Positions 6,761-15,149 of a DNA stretch of 25,514 nucleotides are shown here, piece by piece (position 1 is the stretch's first letter; each line of letters opens with the position of its first letter). Made by a program: the position numbers and the translations under genes. The notes beneath the pieces were generated by a model, which did no database searches, had not been told where the DNA came from, and saw only the letters and a list, made by a program, of their open reading frames with translations. The DNA comes from an uncultured Lachnospiraceae bacterium (GTDB lineage Bacteria; Bacillota; Clostridia; Lachnospirales; Lachnospiraceae): contig CAJTRU010000053.1 in the NCBI GenBank assembly GCA_910579085.1, positions 1-25,514 on the forward strand, given 5' to 3'.

Positions 6761-7186
6761 CTATGCCATATCCAGTTTTTTCTTTATTGCCCTGATATCT
6801 GCCATAAGCCTTTCCGCTGTAAAACTGCCATTGTCATCTGTGGATTTAAATTCCAGATGCCCTGCTGTTATATTTAACACGCCTGTGCTGGCATCATAGC
6901 CAAAAGAAGCGCCATCTCCCAGCTGCTTATGGTATGTGCCACATCCTGCCGCAGGATTTCCCTCATTCCAGTATGTGCCCAGGATTATGCCCATTTCACT
7001 CCCGTTGCTGAGATGTACAACAAGGACTTTTGAACCAGTTTCAGGCATCTTGTACTCCCCGTTAAATGTTGCAAAGGGAAGCATCTGTGTGACATCACCA
7101 TCCCTGTCACTGTATAATACACTTGCCATCCCTGTTTCTTTATCAAAGCTGCTTATAGTGCCAATCCTGTTCCCGCCTTTGTCCAT
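6761..7186 (-). CDS. V: Baseplate assembly protein V (tail spike hub)
   Basis: A 141-residue protein with the gpV/VgrG-gp5 OB-fold pattern: RIGTISSFDKETGMASVLYS, then QMLPFATFNGEYKMPETGSK-VLVVHLSNGSEMG, followed by GTYWNEGNPA and a beta-helix-like GVLNITAGHLEFKS. It would form the membrane-piercing spike beneath gpD. An AGGAGG at 7195-7200 (complement) lies 8 nt before the ATG at 7184-7186. The size is short but normal for Clostridia phages. Confidence 0.85.
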   Translation of the reverse strand: MDKGGNRIGTISSFDKETGMASVLYSDRDGDVTQMLPFATFNGEYKMPETGSKVLVVHLSNGSEMGIILGTYWNEGNPAAGCGTYHKQLGDGASFGYDASTGVLNITAGHLEFKSTDDNGSFTAERLMADIRAIKKKLDMA

Positions 7187-7203
7187 CTTTCACGCCTCCT
7201 GAC

Positions 7204-7458
7204 CTACGCTTTCTTTATACTGTCTTCCGCACACCATCCGAGCCTTGTGCCACCTTTGCGTTTTGTAACACCGTAACGGTGTTTATAGCTGCTGCCAAGT
7301 ACCTGTATATATACATCTATACATTGTTATAACGCTCTGCACCGCCGCCATTGCCCCCAGTAAGCATTGCCATTTACTATAACTTTATCCCCAGCACCAA
7401 ACCCTGTTTCCTGTGTTTTGTCCTTATCTGGTGTCTTGCCTGCTTTTGCAGCCTTTTC
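7204..7458 (-). pseudogene. Decayed C-terminal SH3-like extension of gpD
   Basis: After the gpD TAA (7459-7461) the same frame continues with clearly coding sequence: EKAAKAGKTPDKDKTQETGF, GAGDKVIVNGNAYW. It then runs into garbled codons and a TAA, and recovers to VYIQVLGSSYKHRYGVTKRK-GGTRLGWCAEDSIKKA and a TAG at 7204-7206. Removing one T after GCTTAC gives AYGGNGGGAERYNNV in the middle, so the break is one stop plus a pair of compensating frameshifts. The pattern GDKV.VNG...Y...GGTRLGW resembles the small SH3-like modules attached to phage hub and wall-binding proteins. The gap carries only the gpV ribosome site otherwise. Confidence 0.7.
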
Positions 7459-8538
7459 TTAGCCTTTTAATGTTTTTACTGTTGAAACCTGGCTTATGCG
7501 CCGCTGGCATCTGTGCATTTCTAAATCCATTGTATAGCCGCTGTCTGCTTCCAGGTTATGTGTTACCTGGTCGACAAAATATTTACCACTTATATGCCCA
7601 AGCCCTGCTATTTTTACAGTACAGCCTGCTGCAATACGTATATCTGCCATTATTGTGGCTGTCATTGTGCATGCCTTTTCATTTTCAGCATTTACCTTTG
7701 CACAGGCTTTTAACTGTGCTTCTTTAAGACTCTCTGCTTTTTCATTTATGTTTAATATGCGTTTCCCGCCACCAACAACACACTTTATCTCCTTGTCATC
7801 TTTACCGCTTGTATATTTTATTGATGCGCCTGTATAAGTACCTGTAAGTGTAGTATTGTATGACCAGCTTTGCAGGCCAGCTTTTTTTATTATGGCAGCA
7901 GGCTTTTTTGCTTCAAATTCCGCCTTGTCATAAATTACAATTTTACCACAGAAAATTTTTATGCCCATGCCATAATCTTCACAGCATCTCTTCAGGAAAC
8001 TGCTGTCAGTTTCATTATTCTGTTCAACAGTCCCAAGTGCCACTGTACTGCCTGTGTAATCCAGCTTTAGATGGTATCTCTTAGCTATTTCTGATGCCAC
8101 TTCTTTTAAAACTGCCTTTTTCCATGTCCTGTTCCTCTGGGTGCTGCGGAAAGCGTTCCCGTCTGGAACAGATACACCGCTAATTGTACATGTAAGCTCT
8201 GGCCCGCTGTAACTTATGTCATCAAGGCAGAATTTCCCGCAGAAAAAAATTTTCTCCTGCCCTGCCTTGTCCCAGCTTTTTTCTATTATTTTAGCTGTTA
8301 GTTTGTCACCTTTTTTTGGTATCCACTTTTTTGCCCAGCGCATGTCTGTATTAGTTAAGGTTATGCTTATGGTGTCACTCTCCCCTGATGCAGGGTCTGT
8401 ATATGTAAAACCTTCATTATATTCTGCCATTACGGCAGCAGGACGTTTCTTCGTCACGCCTGCCTTTCTGGATTTTACTTTTTTTGAATATATTACCTTT
8501 ACAGCCACCTGCCTGGGCGTATCTTTTTTTACATCCAT
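7459..8538 (-). CDS. D: Late control protein D (tail hub)
   Basis: A 359-residue protein of the P2 gpD/T4 gp27-like hub family. Hallmarks are SDTISITLTNTDMRWAKKWI (TDM/W box), PGRS-type ISGVSVPDGNAFRSTQRNRT-WKKAVLKEVASEIAKRY, and EQNNETDSSFLKRCCEDYGM-GIKIFCGKIVIYD. The C-terminal part ends IAGLGHISGKYFVDQVTHNL and METHRC-like DLEMHRCQRR. It forms the hub ring through which the tape measure passes. It is preceded by gpX with a 2-nt gap and followed by the remnant of a lost C-terminal module. Confidence 0.88.
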   Translation of the reverse strand: MDVKKDTPRQVAVKVIYSKKVKSRKAGVTKKRPAAVMAEYNEGFTYTDPASGESDTISITLTNTDMRWAKKWIPKKGDKLTAKIIEKSWDKAGQEKIFFCGKFCLDDISYSGPELTCTISGVSVPDGNAFRSTQRNRTWKKAVLKEVASEIAKRYHLKLDYTGSTVALGTVEQNNETDSSFLKRCCEDYGMGIKIFCGKIVIYDKAEFEAKKPAAIIKKAGLQSWSYNTTLTGTYTGASIKYTSGKDDKEIKCVVGGGKRILNINEKAESLKEAQLKACAKVNAENEKACTMTATIMADIRIAAGCTVKIAGLGHISGKYFVDQVTHNLEADSGYTMDLEMHRCQRRISQVSTVKTLKG

Positions 8539-8540
8539 CT

Positions 8541-8807
8541 CTAATCCACCTCATCTTCATCACTATAATCATCATACGGGTCTTCTCCGTTATCTTCCTC
8601 TGTACCATCACGCCAGGGCGGAAGCTCTGTGCTGGTTTCTTCTGGCAAGTCTGGTGTTTTTAATACAGTCCCTGACGGAAACACCAGTATATCCAGATGC
8701 GGATAATTATTTTCCATAAGTAAAGATGTGTATTTTTCACTTCCATATACCTTAAGTGCTATATTATCCCATGTTTCACCTTGTATTGTAGTATATGTCC
8801 CAGACAT
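8541..8807 (-). CDS. X: Tail protein X (LysM-like)
   Basis: An 88-residue protein. TTIQGETWDNIALKVYGSEK, LLMENNYPHLDILVFPSGTV-LKTP is the gpX/LysM-like fold that joins hub and tape measure. The last 25 residues are an acidic tail (DGTEEDNGEDPYDDYSDEDE) not usual in P2 gpX. It sits between the tape measure gene and gpD, as in other P2-like tails. Confidence 0.88.
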   Translation of the reverse strand: MSGTYTTIQGETWDNIALKVYGSEKYTSLLMENNYPHLDILVFPSGTVLKTPDLPEETSTELPPWRDGTEEDNGEDPYDDYSDEDEVD

Positions 8808-8817
8808 GCCATCCCTC

Positions 8818-11800
8818 CTATAAATCTTTTCTCTTTAAATCCTTTTCATACTGTTTCATCAGCCTTTTAAACTCTGCCATGCCTGTACGCCCTGCCTCAA
8901 CAGCATCCTGTTTTGTTGCACTGCCATAAAGGTTATAAACAGGACTGTACTGGATATTAACCCCGCCAGCCCCTGCAAGCTCTGGTATATCCCTTCTGCT
9001 GCCCCCTGCGCCTTTCAGTTTTTCCAGGAGCATATTAATGGCAGGGCTTCCATCACGCATTGCAACAGCATCATTTAAAATTTCCCTCATTTTTGCCCAC
9101 AGCGTATCAAGCGGAAGGACTGCTTCTGCGCCTGCCTCGCCTACCCCCTGGAAACCAAATGGTGTATTGAATATTGTAGGCCTGTTGAAAATGCCACCTG
9201 CAGCGTTCCATGCCACATTGAAACCAGGGACTTTTATATTCCCGCCATTCCCATAAGATTCTGTTTTGTAATCCACTGAAATGACAGGCAGTTTTGGCTT
9301 AGGTATCGTAATTACCATGTTTTCAAATGCTGCTTTAACTGCATTTGCCGCAGAACGTGCCGCATCTGTAACGGTTGTGGTTAATTTATGCATGGCTGTC
9401 TGTGTACCCTGTTCCATCTGTTTCCAGGATTCGTCCATTGAAGTGTTTACTTCTGTCCCAAGGGAAGAAGCTGCCTGTATTACTGCCTGGCTGTTTTCTG
9501 TCATTCCTGTACTTATTGCATCTGCACCTGAAACCCCTGCGTCCGTAAAAGCAGCATTAATCCCTGATGTATCTACCGCCGCTGCCCCTATGCCAATACC
9601 AGCCCCTGCAAGGCTGTTATTCATGCCATCTAAGACCGCCGACATGCCTGCATTGCCTGCTTCTGCCATTGATGAAGTATCCACCAGGCTGGCCGCATCA
9701 ACAGATATCCCTGCAAGGCCTGTATTAAAACCATTGTTTAAGGCTTCTGCTCCTGCATTGCCTGCACTTGCCATATTTGCATTAAAACCTGATGCATCAA
9801 GACTTGATGATGCCATACTGCTGTTTAAACCAGTTGAAAATGCTTCACCTGCCTGTACACCTGCCATTTCTGCACCAGCAGTACTAAGACCATCAAAAGT
9901 ACCTGGTTCAAACCCTGCTGCCACTGCACTTTTAGCAACCCCCTTACTGCCCATCCCGGCAGCATAGCTTTGTGCGGCAGATGCACCACTGGAAGCAGCT
10001 TCATCATCACCACCCCCGAACCAGCCTTTAACTGTATTTATAATACTGTCGCCAATACTAAGCGCACCATCTATAATACCCTGGCCGATAGATTTTATTA
10101 AATCCCATCCTACTTCAAGCCAGTCAACTGAAATAATGGCATCCCATATAGCCCCTGGGAGGCTTTTAGCAGCTGCCCATAACTGTGGTATTGCGGTTAT
10201 AAGCCCGCCTATCAGTGACAGTATAATTGTGACTGCTGCCTGTGCGATAGCAGGAAGGTTCTGTGCTATCCCCTGCACCAGTGAGGTAATTAACTGGAAA
10301 CCTCCCTGGATAAGCATTGGTATGCTTTGCGTTATGCCGCTTACAAGATTTAATATAGCCTGTGTACCCATCTGCAGTATAAGCGGAAGGTTTGACAATA
10401 TTCCTTGCGCAAGACTTAAAATTAACTGTATGCCCATCTGTATAACTGCAGGAAGCATCTGTACTATTCCAAGCACCAGGCTTCCTATAAGCTGTATTGC
10501 AGCAGATAAAAGCTGTGGTGCGTTCTGTACCAGGCTGTTTACAAAGGTCTGTATAACTGCCAGTGCTGTTGTTATAACTACTGGAAGATGCTGTACAATG
10601 CCATTTATGATATTTGTTAATATACTTGTGCCTGTACTGACAAGTTTCGGCAGCCCTGAAATAACAGACTGTACTATCTGCATGGTTATTCCCATGCCTG
10701 CTGGTGCAATCTGTGGCAGCAGGCTTGTAAGTGCGTTTGCAAGACCTGATAAAAGTTTTGAACCTGATAATATAAGTGCAGGTGCATTTTCTACAAGCCC
10801 AAGGGCTAAATTCTCCACCAGGCTTACAGCTGTCTGTACAATTTCTGGCAGCCTGGAAACAATGCCATCCACAAGGTTTGTTACTGCCTGTGTACCGCTG
10901 TCCATAAGCTGTGGCAGTTCCCCTGTTATGCCTTGTATAAACTGTAAAATCAAATCCAGCCCTGCTGTTATTACCTTAGGGACAAGTTTAAACAGCCCTC
11001 CTGTAAAAACAGAAAGAACCCTGGATGCTGCACCTGCAATTTCACCAGAGTTCCCTGTTATCCCGTCTATAAAATTTTCTAAAAGGCTTATGCCAAGGCT
11101 TGTTATTTTTGGTGCATAGCCTATAAGGGCATTTACTGCTGCCGAAAGGCAGTTGCCTGCTGCGCCTGCCATCCCTTCCATGCCCTGTTCATAAAATGCA
11201 AAAGAAAGCTGGCTGACCATGCGTGTGGCAAACTGTGTCATATCCCTTAACGGGGTATTCAGGTCTTTATATATGCTAATCCCCAAATCTGAAAGACCTG
11301 ATTTTAAGATATCTATGTCACCATTAAGGTTATCAAGCTGTATTGCATACATGTCTGCACATGCGCCTGCACTGCCTTCAACTGCTTTTGTTAATTCATC
11401 AAAACGGTTTCCCGTTCCTGATGCAAGTGACTGTAAACCATTAAATAAGACCCCCGCCTGTTCACCAGTCATGTTGAACTGCTTTTTCATGTCCTGGGCA
11501 AATTTTTTCTGTGATGTTGCTGCATCAAATTCCTTTGCCATTTTACTAAGGTCTATGCCAAGTTTTGAAATGCTTGTGCCGCTTCCTGCAAGTGACGCAT
11601 CAACCACTGTCCCTAAAGACTCAACAGAATCTGCAGTTGCTGCCAGCATGGCCCTTGCTGATGAGAGGTCTGTAAGTTTAAATATGGTTGAAAGTGTTTT
11701 GTCCACTTCTTTTGTTGATGCCCCTGAAAGTGATTTATTGATATCGCCAAATATATCCCCGAGGCTTCTCATATTCCCTGATGCATCATAAGCAGAAAGA

Positions 11801-12627
11801 CCCATGTCTTCAAACATGCCAGCCGCTTTTTCATTCCTTGGGCTTTGCAATGATAAAATCATGTTACGCAGGTGCGTGCCGCCCTCTGCTGCTTTGATGC
11901 CGTTGTCTGCAAGTATGCCAAGTGCTGTATTAAGTTCTGTAGTACCGCCAGCAAGGTTCTTTGCCGTGCCGCCTACTGTAAGTATTGCTTCACCAAGCTG
12001 TGCCACACTGGTATTTGATTTGCTGGCTGTCTGTGCCATCTGGTCTGCAAATGATTCCAGGTTTTCCTGTGTTGCTTCTATATCCAGCGCACTCATGCTG
12101 TCTGTTACCATATCACTGGCAGCCGCAAGCTCCATAGCTCCCGCCCCTGCAAGTTTTAATACTGTCGGCAGCGCTGCCGCTGCTTTGTCCGCATCATAAC
12201 CTGCAAGGGCTAAATAGTTCAGGGCTTCTGCCGCTTCTGTAGCAGAAAACGCTGTTTCACGCCCACACTGCCTGGCGGCGTTCTCTAACGTTGCAAAGGC
12301 CTTCTGCCCTTCTTCTGTGCTTTTGTCAAGAAGCATTGTAGCAGCAACCTGGCTCATTGACTTTTCAAAATCCATGCCAGTCCTTACAGCTGCTGCACCC
12401 ATTGCACCTACAGCAGAAGCAGCAGCGGCGGTAGCTGCACCTACTGTTTTGGCAACAGTCCCAATACCTTTAGGTATTGCTTTAATCCCTTTCCCTGAAA
12501 CATCTGCGATTTTGCTTCCAAGACTGCCCACACCTTTTGTTGCGGCATTTAACGCACTTTTAAAGGAACTCTGCACTTTGCCCGCTATTTTTATGGCAAT
12601 CTCCATTTCCTTGCCTTTACCTGCCAT
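8818..12627 (-). CDS. Tail tape measure protein
   Basis: A 1269-residue protein. The N-terminal third is the TP901-type tape measure core (MDFEKSMSQVAATMLLDKST, ALNYLALAGYDADKAAAALP, SALDIEATQENLESFADQMA, GGTTELNTALGILADNGIKA). About residues 493-822 are 15 tandem 22-residue hydrophobic repeats of the type LILSLAQGILSNLPLILQMG-TQ. Residues about 890-1080 are Ala/Gly/Ser-rich degenerate repeats (AGNAGAEALNNGFNTGLAGI, AGNAGMSAVLDGMNNSLAGA). The C-terminus has AAGGIFNRPTIFNTPFGFQG and GEAGAEAVLPL, a common tape measure ending. It sets tail length and is ejected through the tube. A ribosome site GGAGGTGGCGGAG precedes the ATG. The start overlaps the end of the frameshifted chaperone extension by 11 nt. 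Confidence 0.93.
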   Translation of the reverse strand: MAGKGKEMEIAIKIAGKVQSSFKSALNAATKGVGSLGSKIADVSGKGIKAIPKGIGTVAKTVGAATAAAASAVGAMGAAAVRTGMDFEKSMSQVAATMLLDKSTEEGQKAFATLENAARQCGRETAFSATEAAEALNYLALAGYDADKAAAALPTVLKLAGAGAMELAAASDMVTDSMSALDIEATQENLESFADQMAQTASKSNTSVAQLGEAILTVGGTAKNLAGGTTELNTALGILADNGIKAAEGGTHLRNMILSLQSPRNEKAAGMFEDMGLSAYDASGNMRSLGDIFGDINKSLSGASTKEVDKTLSTIFKLTDLSSARAMLAATADSVESLGTVVDASLAGSGTSISKLGIDLSKMAKEFDAATSQKKFAQDMKKQFNMTGEQAGVLFNGLQSLASGTGNRFDELTKAVEGSAGACADMYAIQLDNLNGDIDILKSGLSDLGISIYKDLNTPLRDMTQFATRMVSQLSFAFYEQGMEGMAGAAGNCLSAAVNALIGYAPKITSLGISLLENFIDGITGNSGEIAGAASRVLSVFTGGLFKLVPKVITAGLDLILQFIQGITGELPQLMDSGTQAVTNLVDGIVSRLPEIVQTAVSLVENLALGLVENAPALILSGSKLLSGLANALTSLLPQIAPAGMGITMQIVQSVISGLPKLVSTGTSILTNIINGIVQHLPVVITTALAVIQTFVNSLVQNAPQLLSAAIQLIGSLVLGIVQMLPAVIQMGIQLILSLAQGILSNLPLILQMGTQAILNLVSGITQSIPMLIQGGFQLITSLVQGIAQNLPAIAQAAVTIILSLIGGLITAIPQLWAAAKSLPGAIWDAIISVDWLEVGWDLIKSIGQGIIDGALSIGDSIINTVKGWFGGGDDEAASSGASAAQSYAAGMGSKGVAKSAVAAGFEPGTFDGLSTAGAEMAGVQAGEAFSTGLNSSMASSSLDASGFNANMASAGNAGAEALNNGFNTGLAGISVDAASLVDTSSMAEAGNAGMSAVLDGMNNSLAGAGIGIGAAAVDTSGINAAFTDAGVSGADAISTGMTENSQAVIQAASSLGTEVNTSMDESWKQMEQGTQTAMHKLTTTVTDAARSAANAVKAAFENMVITIPKPKLPVISVDYKTESYGNGGNIKVPGFNVAWNAAGGIFNRPTIFNTPFGFQGVGEAGAEAVLPLDTLWAKMREILNDAVAMRDGSPAINMLLEKLKGAGGSRRDIPELAGAGGVNIQYSPVYNLYGSATKQDAVEAGRTGMAEFKRLMKQYEKDLKRKDL
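10137..11150 (-). repeat. 15 tandem 22-residue repeats in the tape measure gene
   Basis: The segment encodes consecutive 22-residue units aligned on a LP or AP near position 13-14 and a hydrophobic start, for example AVTNLVDGIVSRLPEIVQTA-VS, LVENLALGLVENAPALILSG-SK and LITSLVQGIAQNLPAIAQAA-VT. Protein-level similarity is clear while DNA-level copies have diverged. Confidence 0.8.
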
Positions 12628-13122
12628 AAATCTCCGCCACCTCCCTGGCTATTTCTGCCAGCTCAAAAACGGACATGCTTTCTAATGTATCTAAGCCTGT
12701 CCGTAAGATAATTGATAAGTGTATGGTTAATTTGCGAAGGCCTTGTCCATCTGCCGGGCTTAGTCCTCTCCGTATAAAAAACTTGTTACGCGGTTTTTAA
12801 TTTTAAGCGCCTCCTTTGGTGGCAACGACTGGAAAAATTCAACTGGTTTCCCTGTTGCCTTTGATGATATGATGCAGGCATACTCAAGGCTCATTTCCGG
12901 AATTACATTAACCGTACCGCTACGTTCCATAATCTTGTTGGCTGCAATCATATCCCTTGCACTGATGTTTTCAAGACCACTTAAATCCACATCCTTATAA
13001 ACAACACCTTCAAATTCAAAAGGCTTTTTAAATACAACAAGAAGCTGGTTTTCTTCCTGCTGCCCCTCTGCTCCTGTGCCAGATGTTTTATTTGTTTCTA
13101 TTTCTTTAACTTCTGCTGCCAT
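12617..13122 (-). CDS. Tail assembly chaperone E-E' made by -1 frameshift
   Basis: The E frame ends at TAA 12760-12762, but the -1 frame is open from the slippery site (complement of 12775-12781) to a TAA at 12617-12619. It encodes GLSPADGQGLRKLTIHLSII, LRTGLDTLESMSVFELAEIA-REVAEIYGR. The slip occurs at T TTT TTA, an X XXY YYZ heptamer in the correct phase (AGT TTT TTA), giving a fused product of about 168 residues. Tail assembly chaperones between tube and tape measure genes are produced this way in many phages, including P2 E/E', and the short and long forms chaperone the tape measure. The E' end overlaps the tape measure start. Position, heptamer and open frame agree; the slippage rate is unknown. 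Confidence 0.85.
12760..13122 (-). CDS. E: Tail assembly chaperone gpE-like (short form)
   Basis: A 120-residue protein with QLLVVFKKPFEFEGVVYKDV-DLSGLENISARDMIAANKIM, the usual core of Firmicutes phage tail assembly chaperones (gpE-type), and SLPPKEALKIKNRVTSFLYG at the end. It lies between the tube and tape measure genes, with AGGGGGAT before its ATG (13120-13122). The slippery heptamer is 8 codons before its end. Confidence 0.85.
   Translation of the reverse strand: MAAEVKEIETNKTSGTGAEGQQEENQLLVVFKKPFEFEGVVYKDVDLSGLENISARDMIAANKIMERSGTVNVIPEMSLEYACIISSKATGKPVEFFQSLPPKEALKIKNRVTSFLYGED
12775..12781 (-). other. -1 ribosomal frameshift site T TTT TTA
   Basis: The coding strand reads AGT TTT TTA TAC in the E frame, so the heptamer T TTT TTA is correctly phased for simultaneous -1 slippage. 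It is the same heptamer as the HIV-1 gag-pol site. The -1 frame then runs to 12617. Confidence 0.85.
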
Positions 13123-13149
13123 AAAATATATCCCCCTCTACTTAAACAA

Positions 13150-13166
13150 TGTGCTTTATCAGCACA
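13150..13166 (-). other. Short hairpin between tube and chaperone genes
   Basis: On the minus strand TGTGCT-GATAA-AGCACA forms a 6-bp stem with a 5-nt loop, followed by TTGTTT, at the stop codon of the tube gene. It may attenuate transcription or protect the abundant tube mRNA. Too short to be sure. Confidence 0.35.
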
Positions 13167-13677
13167 GCTTCCTTATTTTCTTTAATAAATCCTTGCCATG
13201 TATCTTATATACACAGTTAAGCTTGTCGAGTTCAATTTCAGTAACACCATCTATTTCTATCAGGATATAAAGCACCTCTAACTTTATGCTGCTTCCAGTG
13301 CCTTCCCCCTGTTTCATCTTGCCGCCAGTAATGCCTTTATTCTTGCCACGTATTACAACACGCATACCTTTTTCAGTAGTTGCAGCTGTTGTGTTTACTG
13401 TATACTGGATTGCACCCCTTAGCGTGATATCAACAGATGAAATATCATCCGACAGTATGAACAGGTCTTTGTCCATTGTCCTGAAAGGTATCTCCATCTC
13501 CATGCTTGCAAACTGCCCGATTGTCGGGTCGTCTACCTCGCCAAGTACGCCAGGACCGCTTGTTGTGCTTGTAAGTGACTCAAAATCTGGCAATGTCACC
13601 TCATCTGAAATGCCGACAAGCTGTGTGCCGTCCTTATAAACATTAAACGTATTTATCTTTGATGGTATGTTATACAT
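13159..13677 (-). CDS. FII: Major tail tube protein (FII family)
   Basis: A 172-residue protein: PSKINTFNVYKDGTQLVGIS, DEVTLPDFESLTSTTSGPGV-LGEVDDPTIGQFASMEMEIP is the start of P2 FII-type tube proteins, and ITLRGAIQYTVNTTAATTEK with the C-terminal EIDGVTEIELDKLNCVYKIH completes the fold. Subunits stack as hexamers to form the inner tube. The gene begins 2 nt after the sheath stop, with GGAGGTG inside the sheath 3' end as ribosome site. Confidence 0.92.
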   Translation of the reverse strand: MYNIPSKINTFNVYKDGTQLVGISDEVTLPDFESLTSTTSGPGVLGEVDDPTIGQFASMEMEIPFRTMDKDLFILSDDISSVDITLRGAIQYTVNTTAATTEKGMRVVIRGKNKGITGGKMKQGEGTGSSIKLEVLYILIEIDGVTEIELDKLNCVYKIHGKDLLKKIRKLC

Positions 13678-13679
13678 AT

Positions 13680-15143
13680 CTATTCACCTCCGCTTAAAGC
13701 CGCTTCAAGCATTGACGGGTCAAATTCCAGCACATTTAATATGTACTCTGCTGGCGGGTATGGTGCAAGGTACTGGTGGAACTGTATTTTCCCATTTATT
13801 ATATCTGTTACAGGGTTTTCATCTTCTATATACTCAATCCTTGCCCCTGCACATTTGCCTTGCGCCACGTATGAATTGCCCCTGATATTTTCAGCATCAC
13901 ATATTGATTCAATTAACCTGAAATCAGCAGGGTCATCTACCTTCTGGAAATAGGTCAAAATAAAACTGTTGCCCCACCAGCTGAAAAAACGGCGGCAGCA
14001 GAACCAGCGGTCTTTAGGGTCAGTTGTTGCCGGGTATGCTGCACTGTTATTCCCCCATGAACGGAAACCATTCCAGTTAATGGCTGTAACCACGCCATAG
14101 CTGTTTACAACATTTGCCTGTTCCTGGTCTATGACAATTTCACTGTCCTCCTCATCATCAAGGCACAGCCCTGTTATCGGAAGTGTCTTGTTACTTGCAC
14201 TTAAATTTGGCACATCATCATTAATTATGTCATTGTAAGCCAGCAGTGCAGAATAGATGGCACTGTAATAATATACATCATCACCAATCCTGACTTTTGG
14301 CCAGACTGGTTCTGCATGGCAGCTTGAAAAACCTGATTTTTCTTTTACGGTTTTTACATCCTGGTATGATACCGCCCCGTCTGGTGTACAGTCTAAGTCA
14401 ACAATACATTCGCATGTAAAAACACCATTAATGTTTAAACATTTTGCCGCCATGACTGATGCAACCACAGGGTCTTTTGAATACCCTGGTGAGGTCACCA
14501 GCCCTGGCACCATGCCAAACAACGGGTATACCTGGCGTATGAGTTCAAGCCCGCTTTCTTTCTTGGCAGACACATCATAACCGCCAACAATATCACCAGA
14601 TGTTACTTTTGATGGGTCTATCCTGTCGCATGAAATATTTAAGCTTTCTGCTTCTGCTGCACTTCCAGTTTCTAAAAGTGTAACAACTGCAAAACCTTCA
14701 TTGTCAAAACTGGCAATATAGTCTGCCCCTTCCTGTAATTTGTTTTCCCCGCTTTTTACAACAATAGTGTCAAGCAGGACTCCCTCATGTCCCAGGACAG
14801 CCTGCATGCTGTTTATTTTGCAGTCTGTTGCAGGCAGTGCTTCTTTGTGTTTCTTTGGGTCAAGCACATTTATCAGAATTAGTGGCGCGACTGCAAATTT
14901 TACAAATGTGGCACTTATACTCTGGTTAAGGTTATAGTCTTTCAAATTTCCCGAATACCCTACTGCTGCCGAAGCTTCTGCCAGGCTGTATGCAAGTTTA
15001 GGCACGTTTGTTGCGTTATACGGGTCTTCTGCCAGGTTTACAGGCGAAACACCTACAACTACCTGCAAAGCAGCAGTCCCAAGAACCGGTGCTGCCAGGC
15101 TTGTAGGGTTTTCTAATATTTTCACTCCACGGTTATAAGCCAT
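13680..15143 (-). CDS. FI: Tail sheath protein (FI family)
   Basis: A 487-residue sheath protein. Recognisable parts are the N-terminal arm VKILENPTSLAAPVLGTAAL, IFVKFAV-type ISATFVKFAVAPLILINVLD, the central KSGFSSCHAEPVWPKVRIGD, and the C-terminal FSWWGNSFILTYFQKVDDPA, IINGKIQFHQYLAPYPPAEY-ILNVLEFDPS. Its contraction drives the tube into the host. Length is typical of P2-like sheaths in Firmicutes. It is followed by the tube gene, the standard order. Confidence 0.94.
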   Translation of the reverse strand: MAYNRGVKILENPTSLAAPVLGTAALQVVVGVSPVNLAEDPYNATNVPKLAYSLAEASAAVGYSGNLKDYNLNQSISATFVKFAVAPLILINVLDPKKHKEALPATDCKINSMQAVLGHEGVLLDTIVVKSGENKLQEGADYIASFDNEGFAVVTLLETGSAAEAESLNISCDRIDPSKVTSGDIVGGYDVSAKKESGLELIRQVYPLFGMVPGLVTSPGYSKDPVVASVMAAKCLNINGVFTCECIVDLDCTPDGAVSYQDVKTVKEKSGFSSCHAEPVWPKVRIGDDVYYYSAIYSALLAYNDIINDDVPNLSASNKTLPITGLCLDDEEDSEIVIDQEQANVVNSYGVVTAINWNGFRSWGNNSAAYPATTDPKDRWFCCRRFFSWWGNSFILTYFQKVDDPADFRLIESICDAENIRGNSYVAQGKCAGARIEYIEDENPVTDIINGKIQFHQYLAPYPPAEYILNVLEFDPSMLEAALSGGE

Positions 15144-15149
15144 ATGCCA

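Noticed and set aside
9281..9967. Plus-strand open frame of 228 codons opposite the tape measure gene
   Set aside because: An antisense shadow of the Ala/Gly-rich repeats; no ribosome site and no domain pattern.
10136..11119. Long plus-strand open frame of 327 codons opposite the tape measure gene
   Set aside because: It mirrors the repeat region of the tape measure gene, has no ribosome site, and its composition follows the antisense of the 22-residue repeats.
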